From NCBI GenBank assembly GCA_021372295.1, contig JAJFUS010000024.1, forward strand, positions 1 to 64,000: 64,000 bases of DNA. The letters are read 5' to 3'. Below are positions 36,366 through 43,844 of this stretch, in pieces. The DNA comes from a bacterium. Its GTDB lineage: Bacteria > Armatimonadota > UBA5829. How positions within the stretch are numbered: position 1 is the first letter of the stretch; the number at the start of each line of letters is the position of its first letter. The notes under the pieces were generated by a model. That model was given only the letters and a program-made list of their open reading frames with translations, did not search any database and was not told where the DNA came from. The translations under genes were made by a program, and so were the position numbers.

Positions 36366-36617
36366 TTAATCTGCGGGAATGTTCTCAATGCCGGTGATCT
36401 CGGGGATCTCGCTTTTGAGTATTCTTTCAATTCCCATCTGCAGTGTCATAGCCGCCATGGGACATCCGTGGCACGCTCCCTGCAGCCTGACTTGCGCCAC
36501 GCCGTCCACGATATCCAAAAGCTCGACGTCGCCGCCGTCGGCCTGCAGGTTCGGTCTAATCTGATCCAGTACAGCCTGCACTTTTTCGCGCAGGTCGTTG
36601 TTTGTTTGTTCAGTCAC
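36366..36617 (-). CDS. NifU C-terminal-domain Fe-S carrier (Nfu type)
   Basis: 83 aa. IRPNLQADGGDVELLDI and GACHGCPMAAMTLQMGIE give the Nfu fold with its CxxC motif, which binds a bridging 4Fe-4S cluster in dimers. It likely receives clusters from the scaffold encoded just upstream and passes them to client proteins. Confidence 0.92.
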   Translation of the reverse strand: MTEQTNNDLREKVQAVLDQIRPNLQADGGDVELLDIVDGVAQVRLQGACHGCPMAAMTLQMGIERILKSEIPEITGIENIPAD

Positions 36618-36659
36618 TGTTTTGCTCCTTGTTAATCCAGTCGTTGGTTAACGGTCTGA

Positions 36660-37100
36660 TTACGCTTCCACTGCTTCTTCTTCGTGAAGTTCTTCGTCCG
36701 ATTTCACGTCCAGACCCTTGCCGGTCTTCCTTTTAAGGTAATCGTCGATTGCTCTGCGCACGGCTTGTTCCGCCAGCACCGAGCAGTGCATTTTTACTTT
36801 TGGCAATCCACCGAGAGCTTCGGCTACCGCGTCGTTGGTGAGCTTGAGAGCTTCATCAAGGGTTTTGCCTTTTATAAGGTCGGTGGCCATGCTGCTGGTG
36901 GCAATTGCCGCGCCGCAGCCGAATGTCTTGAACTTTACGTCCGTGATGACATCATTTTCGACCTTAATGTACATGTTCATAATGTCCCCGCAGACGGGAT
37001 TGCCGACTTTCCCGACGCCGTCGGCATCGGGGATTTCGCCAACATTGTGCGGGCTGGCGAAGTGTTCCATTACTTTGGTGCTATATGCCTGGTTCATCAC
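36660..37100 (-). CDS. iscU: IscU/NifU-type Fe-S cluster assembly scaffold
   Basis: 146 aa. The three ligand cysteines are in GNPVCGDIM, KTFGCGAAIATSS and KMHCSVLAEQA; the N-terminus YSTKVMEHFASPHNVGEIPDADG is typical. Builds clusters from sulfide delivered by a cysteine desulfurase, which is not encoded here. C-terminal acidic tail (SDEELHEEEAVEA) is extra. Likely controlled by the upstream MarR-type protein. Confidence 0.93.
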   Translation of the reverse strand: MMNQAYSTKVMEHFASPHNVGEIPDADGVGKVGNPVCGDIMNMYIKVENDVITDVKFKTFGCGAAIATSSMATDLIKGKTLDEALKLTNDAVAEALGGLPKVKMHCSVLAEQAVRRAIDDYLKRKTGKGLDVKSDEELHEEEAVEA

Positions 37101-37137
37101 ATTTCCTCGAAAATAACAGAATGATTCACGGACGATT

Positions 37138-37707
37138 CTATTGCGCCGGACGTATATCCGCCCGTTTGCTTTTCAGTTTATTGATAACGCAAAACGATAC
37201 ATGTTCCATGCCGCATTTCACGCACGCGCGGTCGATATTTTCGGTATCCGCCAGAGATACTTTCAAAAAACCTTCCAGGCCTTCCAGGAAAGCAAGTCGC
37301 ATTTCCTCTGGCATATTCTTCATTATAGACTCGAACCACTTCGACCTGCTCTCTCTCATCTTTTCGACGATTTGTCTGCCGGAATCGGTCAGTTCGACGT
37401 GAGTGAGTCTGCGGTCGGCCTGGTTTTCGCTCCGAGTGACAAGCCCCTTTTTTACCAGCCTGTCCACAAGCTGGCTTCCCGCCGATACGCTTACCTGCAG
37501 CCCGCATGCGATCTCGCGAACGGGCGATGCGCCGTGCAGATACACATATTGCAGGCATTCCATCAGCGACCGCGTAATTTCTTCGCCGCAGTAGTCGCAG
37601 TGCATAGCGTCGGCAGTATATCTCTGGACTGTCTCCACAAATACTTCGGCGAGTATCTCCGCGTAATCAGCCGAGTCTCTTACTATTTCACTGTGTTCCA
37701 CGGCCAT
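37138..37707 (-). CDS. MarR-family regulator with cysteine motifs, possible metal or Fe-S sensor
   Basis: 189 aa. A winged helix (SPVREIACGLQVSVSAGSQLVDRLVKKGLVTR, residues about 61-95, then RRLTHVELTDSG) is canonical MarR. Unusual are CDYC at 37-40 in the first helix and a C-terminal CVKCGMEHVSFC (Cys162, 165, 173). Encoded directly before the Fe-S scaffold and Nfu genes, it may sense cluster status and repress the operon. Metal identity is not shown by sequence. Confidence 0.8.
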   Translation of the reverse strand: MAVEHSEIVRDSADYAEILAEVFVETVQRYTADAMHCDYCGEEITRSLMECLQYVYLHGASPVREIACGLQVSVSAGSQLVDRLVKKGLVTRSENQADRRLTHVELTDSGRQIVEKMRESRSKWFESIMKNMPEEMRLAFLEGLEGFLKVSLADTENIDRACVKCGMEHVSFCVINKLKSKRADIRPAQ

Positions 37708-37711
37708 CTGT

Positions 37712-37768
37712 TTAAGCCCCTTAACTAATAAGCAACTTCATTATAACATCTCAAGCCATTGGTCGCAA
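37712..37768 (-). promoter_or_regulatory. promoter and candidate operator of the MarR/Fe-S operon
   Basis: Minus-strand TTGCGA (37768-37763), 17-base spacer, TATAAT (37745-37740). Between promoter and ATG lies the dyad TTAAGCCCCTTAA (37712-37724), placed well for autorepression by the MarR protein. Confidence 0.65.
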
Positions 37769-37785
37769 ACAGTTTTTGAGCACAG

Positions 37786-38038
37786 GGTGCGTGCCAAAAA
37801 TGGCGAAAGTGATCTGAGGGTTTTACCCTCAGACTCCCATAAGGGGTTCCACCCCTTAACCCCGCCAGGAGCCGAGTGGCTCCTGGACCCCCGTATCGAA
37901 CTTAATTATCCCCTTAAGGGGATAATTAAGTTCGGGTCAAAAGGTCAAGGAAACCAGGTTTCCTTGTGGAGTCCAGAGGCAAAGCCTCTGGCGGGGATTG
38001 GGGCAGAGCCCCAAATCTACCCACATTTGACATACACC
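37786..38038. repeat. hairpin-chain repeat, copy 3 (253 bp, reference copy)
   Basis: Flanked by an 11-base direct repeat TTTGAGCACAG at 37775-37785 and 38039-38049. Terminal inverted repeats start GGTGCGTGCCAAA and end as the near complement TTTGACATACACC. Seven hairpins: 37814-37832, 37841-37857, 37865-37886, a 38-bp perfect palindrome at 37897-37934, 37947-37965, 37973-37991 and 37998-38014. Most of the 405-base gap between the MarR gene and the 38113 gene is this element. Confidence 0.9.
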
Positions 38039-38112
38039 TTTGAGCACAGTTTAGCGACAGCTCGCGCGGGGGTACACCTCTATTGAGGATAAGAAAGGGA
38101 GGAGTATGAAGT

Positions 38113-39075
38113 ATGCGCATTATAAAGATTGCCGTATTTGTGTTTCTTGCGGCTGCTGCAGCGGCTCTTTCGCCGATTGCATTCGCCGACGGCGAGCAGT
38201 GCAACATCAATACGCCCGTCGGTCGAACCTGGCTGGCCACGGGGACGGTCACACGAGTAGACGGCCCAGTGTTCTACCTGCTGGGTAAGGACGACGTTAT
38301 ATATAAGATAGACTCCCAGAGTTCGGAGGTGATGATCGGCGATTCCCAGGCCGATCACTATGTTCCGAAGGTCGGTGAGACTGTGCGGGTCTACGGAACA
38401 GTCGGCGACGGCTGCAAGATCGACGCGGCCAGGCTGAGAATATTCACCGGCGAAGAGGAAACATCGGTCGCATCGAGTGCCGGGGCAGGCCCTGAAAAAG
38501 AGGTCAAGATTATAATCGAGAAGAACCCCCTCGTGGTCGATACAAGATCGACATGTCCGCCTCCATGCGAGGCTGAATGGCAGGGCAGGGGACTTATCAC
38601 GGATGTCGATTACGGCGCGGGCCGGATCAAAATCCAGACGCCAAGCGGGCATTATACTATCAATGTCCAGAATGTGGCGATGACCTATGGCGCAACGATC
38701 ATCGGCATGGGTCGACTCAATCCGGGCGACGCCGTTAAGATTAGCGGGAATGTGGTCGGGTTGAACGAGATCGACGCGACCAGCGTGCGCATCACTCGCA
38801 CCAGAAGCGAGGCTGAAAATGCCGTGCCTCTTACGCCTGTGAGCGTGGCCGGAGTGATAGAGCAGGTCGATTACCCGTCGTTTACATTTAAGATGCGGAC
38901 TGAGTCCTCGCCGATTGTGGTTTCGGTGGATTATGACACGGTTGTCCAGCAGCAAATGCTCAGGATGGCGTTTATGGACTTGAAACCGGGCATGCGGATC
39001 AAGATGAGTGGATACGGCAGCCTCGCGACGGGCTATGCCGCGCAGCACATTCAGATCATAAGTGTGTCGCCGTAA
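38113..39075 (+). CDS. secreted protein of repeated OB/DUF5666-like units
   Basis: 320 aa. Signal peptide VFVFLAAAAAALSPIAFA, then three related beta-rich segments each built as TVTRVDGPVFYL, GLITDVDYGAGRIKI and GVIEQVDYPSFTFKM followed by a G(D/E)xV(R/K)(V/I)xG strand, reminiscent of DUF5666 repeats. A CPPPCEAEW pair of cysteines lies mid-protein. Function unknown. GGGAGGAG precedes ATG 38113. Confidence 0.65.
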   Translation: MRIIKIAVFVFLAAAAAALSPIAFADGEQCNINTPVGRTWLATGTVTRVDGPVFYLLGKDDVIYKIDSQSSEVMIGDSQADHYVPKVGETVRVYGTVGDGCKIDAARLRIFTGEEETSVASSAGAGPEKEVKIIIEKNPLVVDTRSTCPPPCEAEWQGRGLITDVDYGAGRIKIQTPSGHYTINVQNVAMTYGATIIGMGRLNPGDAVKISGNVVGLNEIDATSVRITRTRSEAENAVPLTPVSVAGVIEQVDYPSFTFKMRTESSPIVVSVDYDTVVQQQMLRMAFMDLKPGMRIKMSGYGSLATGYAAQHIQIISVSP

Positions 39076-39124
39076 CTCAATTCAAAACCGAGCGGGAATG
39101 TGCCCGCCCATGCTGACCACCAGA

Positions 39125-39156
39125 GCCTCCGGACGATGTTGTTCGGGGGCTTCTTT
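39125..39156 (+). terminator. intrinsic terminator after the 38113 gene
   Basis: GCCTCCGGAC (39125-39134) pairs with GTTCGGGGGC (39141-39150) with two G-T pairs around a GATGTT loop, followed by TTCTTT. Confidence 0.75.
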
Positions 39157-39204
39157 CGTGTAAAACAGAGGAATGTGCGGCCGGTTGGCGAATTATCAAC
39201 CAGT

Positions 39205-39248
39205 AACTGAGCGCTTATGAGTCTGAGCTCTCAGCTATTTTCTAAGGA
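39205..39248 (+). repeat. CTCTCAG-family leader of pfkA (shortest copy)
   Basis: Begins AACTGAGCG, then a single CTCTCAG unit and CTATTTTC followed by AAGGAG. Compared with the copy at 42960 it lacks exactly three heptamers (21 bases), showing unit-number variation. Confidence 0.7.
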
Positions 39249-39257
39249 GTCAGATAT

Positions 39258-40229
39258 ATGAAACGAATAGCAGTATTAACCAGCGGCGGCGATGCGCCGG
39301 GAATGAACGCCTGCATCAGGGCCGTTGTCAGATATGGGATAGCCGCCGGAGCCGAAGTATACGGAATCACTCGCGGTTATGCCGGGCTTATGGCCAATGA
39401 TATCAAGAAAATGGAATCGCGTGACGTCGGCGGGATAATACGTCAAGGCGGGACGGTTCTGATGAGCGCTCGGTCGATGGAGTTCAAAACAGATGAGGGC
39501 CAGGCTAAGGCGCTGGATGTCCTCCACGGCTGGGAGATCGACGGCTTGGTCGTTATCGGCGGCGACGGCTCCCTTAACGGCGCGACAGCTCTCCACAGGC
39601 TAGGTTTTCCGGTGATTGGGGTTCCGGCGTCCATCGACAACGATATCGCGGGCACTGAGATGGCGATCGGAGTAGACACGGCGCTCAATACCATCCTCGA
39701 TGCGATGGACAAGATCAAGGACACCGCCAGCGCGCATCAGAGGGCGTTCATAATTGAGGTGATGGGTCGCGAGTTCGGCTATTTGGCTCTGATGTCCGGG
39801 ATCGCTGGCGGCGCGGAGATGGTTGTGTTGCCGGATACGGATGTGAGCAAGGACGAGGTGGTGCGGGAAGTCAAATCGGCATTCCTGCGAGGCAAGCCGC
39901 ACTTCATAATCGTGGCTGCCGAGGGAGCGTCTACTTCCAAGAAGAGTATCACCCAACTCCTGACCGAATACATAGCCGAATCGGGTCACGATGCCAGGTC
40001 GACCGTACTGGGTCATGTGCAGCGAGGCGGCTCTCCATCGTGTTATGACAGGATATTGGGCACTCGATTCGGAGCGGCTGCTGTCGATAATCTGCTCGCG
40101 GGTAATGTCGGCGTAATGATGGGTATCAGAGACGGCAAGATGGTCACCACCGACCTGGAGACTGTCCTTGCGGCTCGTCCTGAACTGAGCGCCGAATCTA
40201 TAAGGCTTTCCGAACCGATGTCGCATTAG
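39258..40229 (+). CDS. pfkA: ATP-dependent 6-phosphofructokinase
   Basis: 323 aa. LTSGGDAPGMNACIRA at the start, VIGGDGSLNGA (the Gly in GGDGS favours ATP over pyrophosphate), PASIDNDIAGTEMAIGVDTA with the catalytic aspartate, EVMGREFGYLAL and VLGHVQRGGSPSCYDRI. Commits fructose-6-phosphate to glycolysis. Preceded by its own terminator-separated leader with AAGGAG eleven bases before ATG. Confidence 0.96.
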   Translation: MKRIAVLTSGGDAPGMNACIRAVVRYGIAAGAEVYGITRGYAGLMANDIKKMESRDVGGIIRQGGTVLMSARSMEFKTDEGQAKALDVLHGWEIDGLVVIGGDGSLNGATALHRLGFPVIGVPASIDNDIAGTEMAIGVDTALNTILDAMDKIKDTASAHQRAFIIEVMGREFGYLALMSGIAGGAEMVVLPDTDVSKDEVVREVKSAFLRGKPHFIIVAAEGASTSKKSITQLLTEYIAESGHDARSTVLGHVQRGGSPSCYDRILGTRFGAAAVDNLLAGNVGVMMGIRDGKMVTTDLETVLAARPELSAESIRLSEPMSH

Positions 40230-40233
40230 AGCG

Positions 40234-40382
40234 AAGAGTTGAGGGTGGAGAGGGAAGAGTTCAGAAATGCCGTTTGGAGTGACATATCCCTTCGGTTGAT
40301 GTTAAAATGTGACTTGTCAGGTATAACTGAGCGCTGGCGGTTTTGGGCTCTTAGCTCTCTACTCTCGGCTCTCAGCTGTTTT
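40234..40382 (+). repeat. heptamer-rich leader of bioY (purine run and CTCTCAG family)
   Basis: Two parts. 40234-40261 is AAGAGTT, GAGGGTG, GAGAGGG, AAGAGTT in strict 7-base register. 40325-40333 is AACTGAGCG, then 40348-40382 is CTCTTAG, CTCTCTA, CTCTCGG, CTCTCAG, CTGTTTT, ending four bases before the GGAGG ribosome site. The purine heptamers are roughly complementary to the pyrimidine ones and could fold on them. Confidence 0.7.
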
Positions 40383-40397
40383 TGTGGAGGTTTGCAG

Positions 40398-40952
40398 ATG
40401 AGAGTTATAGCGCAAGTGAGAGCGCACAAATTTACTGGTCGCCAGGCGATATTTGCGTCATTGGCTGGCGCGGCGTTGACGGCGGTCTGCGCGAATATCG
40501 CGTTTTATTTGCCTGGGAATCCAGTTCCGGTGACGGGACAGGTGTTCGCGGTAATATTGTGCGGAATGGTGTTGGGCGGCCGTTTGGGCGCTCTTTCTCA
40601 GATCGAGTATATCGCGGCGGGGCTTATGGGCGCGCCGATTTTTACGGGCTTTAGGGCCGGGTCTCTTGTTTTGGCTGGACCGACCGTCGGGTACCTGGTG
40701 GGTTTCGTTGCCGCTGCGTATATGGTTGGCCGATTAATGGAAGTGCGCGAGACGCCCACTTTTCACTATGCCTGCCTGGCCGGAATCCTTGGCGTCGCAG
40801 CAATTCACATGCTCGGAGTCGCGTGGATTTCAATTTGGGGCGGAGGCACGTTCCAGGGGTTTGCGGCATGGGTTGTCGGCGCGGTTCCGTTTATCGGCGT
40901 TGATGTGGCCAAGGTCGTTCTTGCAGCCGGGTTGTGCGCCAGAAGACCTTAA
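40398..40952 (+). CDS. bioY: biotin ECF transporter S-component BioY
   Basis: 184 aa from ATG 40398 with GGAGG at 40386-40390. Six hydrophobic segments, PVPVTGQVFAVILCGMVLGGRLGALSQI and YIAAGLMGAPIFTGF are the BioY fingerprints, with the GPTVGYLVGF loop. Binds biotin in the inner membrane and works alone or with an EcfAT module not seen here. No biotin operator is visible; the leader carries the heptamer repeat instead. Confidence 0.93.
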   Translation: MRVIAQVRAHKFTGRQAIFASLAGAALTAVCANIAFYLPGNPVPVTGQVFAVILCGMVLGGRLGALSQIEYIAAGLMGAPIFTGFRAGSLVLAGPTVGYLVGFVAAAYMVGRLMEVRETPTFHYACLAGILGVAAIHMLGVAWISIWGGGTFQGFAAWVVGAVPFIGVDVAKVVLAAGLCARRP

Positions 40953-41031
40953 TGAGAAATGGGAACATGCGTGAGTCTTCTGCGTCTAATTTAGAGTAGG
41001 AGAAGGACGTCTTCAGGAGGGCGGAAGAGGA

Positions 41032-42879
41032 ATGACTTTATATATACTCTTCAAGCGCATGGCGGTCATTACGATGCTGGTTGCGCTGCCCATTGTTGCG
41101 CCTGCCTTTGCTGACCAGACGGATGCCCTGAGTGTGACCGATACAGTAGTCGGCCAGGGCAACAAAGGGCCGTACTCGCTGTCTTGGACGCAGATCGACT
41201 CGACTACGGTTTCCGCCACTCTTTACGGCAGGGCTTTGCGCAACGGCACAGATTACAATATCGATTGTGCAAACGGCGCGATTTCGTTCAACTCAGTGCT
41301 GTTGACCGACGCGGTGGTGTTCGTCTCTTATAAGAAGACTGCGGGCAAGTCGAAATCGACATCCACCGACACAAGCCAGCCGGTAGCCGTCAGTCTTATG
41401 ACGGGTCAGAGCGCGAACATAAAACTCATGGGGCTTTACAAGCAGAATAATGACGATTCTGACGATTCCGACACCGGAAAGGCTGTAATAGGGGTCGGAG
41501 GCGAGAAGAAGTGGTCGAGCAGTACATTTGAGTCAATGTTCCTGATGAGTCAGGCAACCGATTCCTCCTCATCATCCGAGCAGGGCAGCGCCTGGGACCG
41601 TTCCGCGTTCAAGCTGGGCAACACCATGGATGTAGGCAGTCTTAACCTCACAGGTTCATATTCGCACGCGGGTACGGATTTCCTAGGGTCGGATGAATAT
41701 AGTATGGCAGCCGGCCAGCGCGCTATGGATTTTGCGGGTGTGTATAATGGCGGCAAAAGTCTGCGGGCGACGTTCAAGTTTCAAGATACCCAGCAGACGG
41801 ACGATGACGATGATGATACCACGTATTCTCGCGTGAACAAGCAGGAAGTTGCGTTTACTCCCTCAGGCGCGACGAAAATCTCGATGGCTCATTCCGTCAC
41901 CGAAACCGGATATGTCGATTCGGACAATTCAGATACCACCGTGGAATCGAGCCATGTGCAGGTCAATCAAAATCTTGGGGCTAAGACGAGTGCGGTCGTG
42001 AGCGTAAAAGACGTGACCACCACCGACGATGACTCGACCGATCAGGTTCAAACGACACAGGCCTCCTTGACGAGTTCAGTTCTTCCCGGAGTGAACGTCA
42101 AGGGCGCTCTTACGCGCACGGATTCGCTGGAAGACGGTGTCGAGCAAAAAATCACGACGGCTCTCAGCGTGACCCCGGCTTCCCGCGTGTCGGTCAAGGC
42201 GGAATTTTCGCAGGACGATGCGGATGACGCGAAGAACGTCACAAAAGGCGCGGCGCTGGAGCTTTTGCCGCTGGATTGCGCGAAACTTGCCGCCGGGCTG
42301 AAATATGTAGACAGTGGCGCGAGCATGATGACCGTCCGCGACTATTCCGCGTCTGCTAAGCCCTGGAAGTTCTTTACGTTCAGCGGCAGCCTGCGGGATC
42401 GTGAGCTAAGACAGGATTTCATTAGAGACACAAGAAAGCTGAACGTTGCTCTGTCGCCGATAAGCCGTGTAAAACTCACGGGCGACTACCAGGAGAACCC
42501 GGAGGACAGCAATGGCGACGTGCAGACATACAAAGCCACTACCTTGGGTATGAATCTGCAGTTGGGTTCGGTGGGCGTGACGACCAATTTTACTTCCAAG
42601 GACGAGTATCTGAGCAGCACACTTTCTGACGAGCGCCAGATCGGTCTCGAAATGCCTGCTTTCGGGCGCGGCAAACTAAGTACCGGCTATAAGATTGCGC
42701 GTACTCTGGATGGGTCGGATTATTCGGAGAACACCTATTCCCTGGGCTATAAGCATTCGATTGGTTCGGACTTCAGTCTGGCTCTGACGGGATATTATAC
42801 GTATTATATGCAGGATCAAGCGTTGCTGCCGGAGAACACTGAGTATAAGTCCGAACTCAGTCTCGGGCTGAAGTTTTAA
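41032..42879 (+). CDS. putative outer-membrane beta-barrel protein, Asp/Ser-rich
   Basis: 615 aa. Signal peptide MAVITMLVALPIVAPAFA, an N-terminal periplasmic module (about 27-110), then many alternating amphipathic strands from about 140 to the end, closing with YKSELSLGLKF; the terminal aromatic F is the usual BamA recognition signal. Loops are acidic (QQTDDDDDDTTY, NNDDSDDSD). Barrel size suggests 20 or more strands. No TonB box seen; role could be porin or adhesin-like. AGGAGG at 41016-41021. Confidence 0.65.
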   Translation: MTLYILFKRMAVITMLVALPIVAPAFADQTDALSVTDTVVGQGNKGPYSLSWTQIDSTTVSATLYGRALRNGTDYNIDCANGAISFNSVLLTDAVVFVSYKKTAGKSKSTSTDTSQPVAVSLMTGQSANIKLMGLYKQNNDDSDDSDTGKAVIGVGGEKKWSSSTFESMFLMSQATDSSSSSEQGSAWDRSAFKLGNTMDVGSLNLTGSYSHAGTDFLGSDEYSMAAGQRAMDFAGVYNGGKSLRATFKFQDTQQTDDDDDDTTYSRVNKQEVAFTPSGATKISMAHSVTETGYVDSDNSDTTVESSHVQVNQNLGAKTSAVVSVKDVTTTDDDSTDQVQTTQASLTSSVLPGVNVKGALTRTDSLEDGVEQKITTALSVTPASRVSVKAEFSQDDADDAKNVTKGAALELLPLDCAKLAAGLKYVDSGASMMTVRDYSASAKPWKFFTFSGSLRDRELRQDFIRDTRKLNVALSPISRVKLTGDYQENPEDSNGDVQTYKATTLGMNLQLGSVGVTTNFTSKDEYLSSTLSDERQIGLEMPAFGRGKLSTGYKIARTLDGSDYSENTYSLGYKHSIGSDFSLALTGYYTYYMQDQALLPENTEYKSELSLGLKF

Positions 42880-42910
42880 GCCCAACGCGACAAATGGATC
42901 GATGGGTTGC

Positions 42911-42951
42911 GCCCTCACCCCAACCCTCTCATCCAGGAGAGGTGGTAGGGC
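42911..42951. repeat. imperfect hairpin of the CCCTCACCCCAACCC type
   Basis: GCCCT...AGGGC and CCTCTC...GAGAGG form nested arms with a short loop. This wording resembles dispersed palindromes known from many bacterial genomes. It lies just after the barrel gene and may stop transcription, though no T tract follows. Confidence 0.5.
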
Positions 42952-42959
42952 AGTCTGCT

Positions 42960-43017
42960 GACTGAGCGTTTATGAGTCTGGACTCTTGGCTTTCCATTCT
43001 CAGCTCTCAGCTATTTT
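42960..43017 (+). repeat. CTCTCAG-family leader of the 43030 gene
   Basis: GACTGAGCG (42960-42968), then from 42983 CTCTTGG, CTTTCCA, TTCTCAG, CTCTCAG and CTATTTT, ending four bases before the GAGGA ribosome site. Confidence 0.7.
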
Positions 43018-43029
43018 CGAGGAAAACAA

Positions 43030-43248
43030 ATGGCACAGACCGAAATCGAACCGGTACAGGGCGCTTGTCGCCACATGCGGGCGAGGTATAAGCTGCAGAC
43101 TTCGCACAAATCGCCGTTCCCGGAGAAGCGTTTCTCGCGATGGGAATGCGAAAGAGGGCATGATCTCGCGGAATCTAGTGAAGAAGATCTGAAAAAGTGT
43201 GGTGAACAGGTGGTCGGTTGCTGGAAAGAAGACGCCGCAGGCGAATAA
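43030..43248 (+). CDS. small charged protein (72 aa), unrecognised
   Basis: 72 aa from ATG 43030 with GAGGA upstream. Rich in charged residues with four cysteines (GACRHMRARYKL, WECERGHDLAESSEE, KKCGEQVVGCW), no hydrophobic segment. Placed 12 bases before PAP2 and behind a family leader repeat, so it is probably translated; family not known. Confidence 0.5.
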   Translation: MAQTEIEPVQGACRHMRARYKLQTSHKSPFPEKRFSRWECERGHDLAESSEEDLKKCGEQVVGCWKEDAAGE

Positions 43249-43260
43249 GGCGGTTTTTGT

Positions 43261-43839
43261 ATGTTTGGAATCAATCTCGGCGGCATTGACGCGGCCGTGT
43301 TTCATTACATCAACAGTGAGTTGGCCTCGCCGGTAATGGATAGGCTGATGCTTATCGCCACGATGCTGGGCTTAGGAATCACGCAGGCCGGACTCTGCCT
43401 GGCCTTTATAATGCTTGGATGGTGGGCCAACAAGGAGAATTTGCGGCGGGCAGGCTATGCCGGTCTGACGGCTCTGGCTTTCTCGGGGGTTGCGGTGCAG
43501 ATTGCCAAACACTTGTGGGATCGCCCGAGACCGCTTCTCTCAATGTTCGATGTACGCGTGGTGAACGAGACTCTGTTTGCGCACAGTTTTCCGTCCGGGC
43601 ACACGACGACGGCCTTTGCGGTGATTGTCGCGTGTTGTATTTTTTTGCCTAAGCTGCGATGGCTGCTAATACCTCTGGCTTTTGCGACCGGGTTATCCAG
43701 AGTATATCTTGGAGTGCATTTTCCGCTCGATGTCGCGTATGGGGCGCTGATAGGGTCGCTCGTGGGTGTGGCGTCAGCCGCCTTGGTGGGCAATGAAACC
43801 GAGGAGAGGAATGCCCCGGCAGCAAATCCTGCCGGATAG
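43261..43839 (+). CDS. PAP2-family membrane phosphatase
   Basis: 192 aa with six helices. All three phosphatase motifs are present: KHLWDRPRP, HSFPSGHTTTAF and SRVYLGVHFPLDV. Members dephosphorylate undecaprenyl-PP, PG-P or lipid A; the following GT39 and MurJ genes favour an isoprenoid-carrier or lipid A phosphate role. Start ATG 43261. Confidence 0.9.
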   Translation: MFGINLGGIDAAVFHYINSELASPVMDRLMLIATMLGLGITQAGLCLAFIMLGWWANKENLRRAGYAGLTALAFSGVAVQIAKHLWDRPRPLLSMFDVRVVNETLFAHSFPSGHTTTAFAVIVACCIFLPKLRWLLIPLAFATGLSRVYLGVHFPLDVAYGALIGSLVGVASAALVGNETEERNAPAANPAG

Positions 43840-43844
43840 TATAT

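Noticed and set aside
38080..39048. 322-codon minus-strand frame
   Set aside because: Opposite a gene with signal peptide, strong GGGAGGAG site and downstream terminator; the minus frame has low-complexity His/Arg content typical of shadows.
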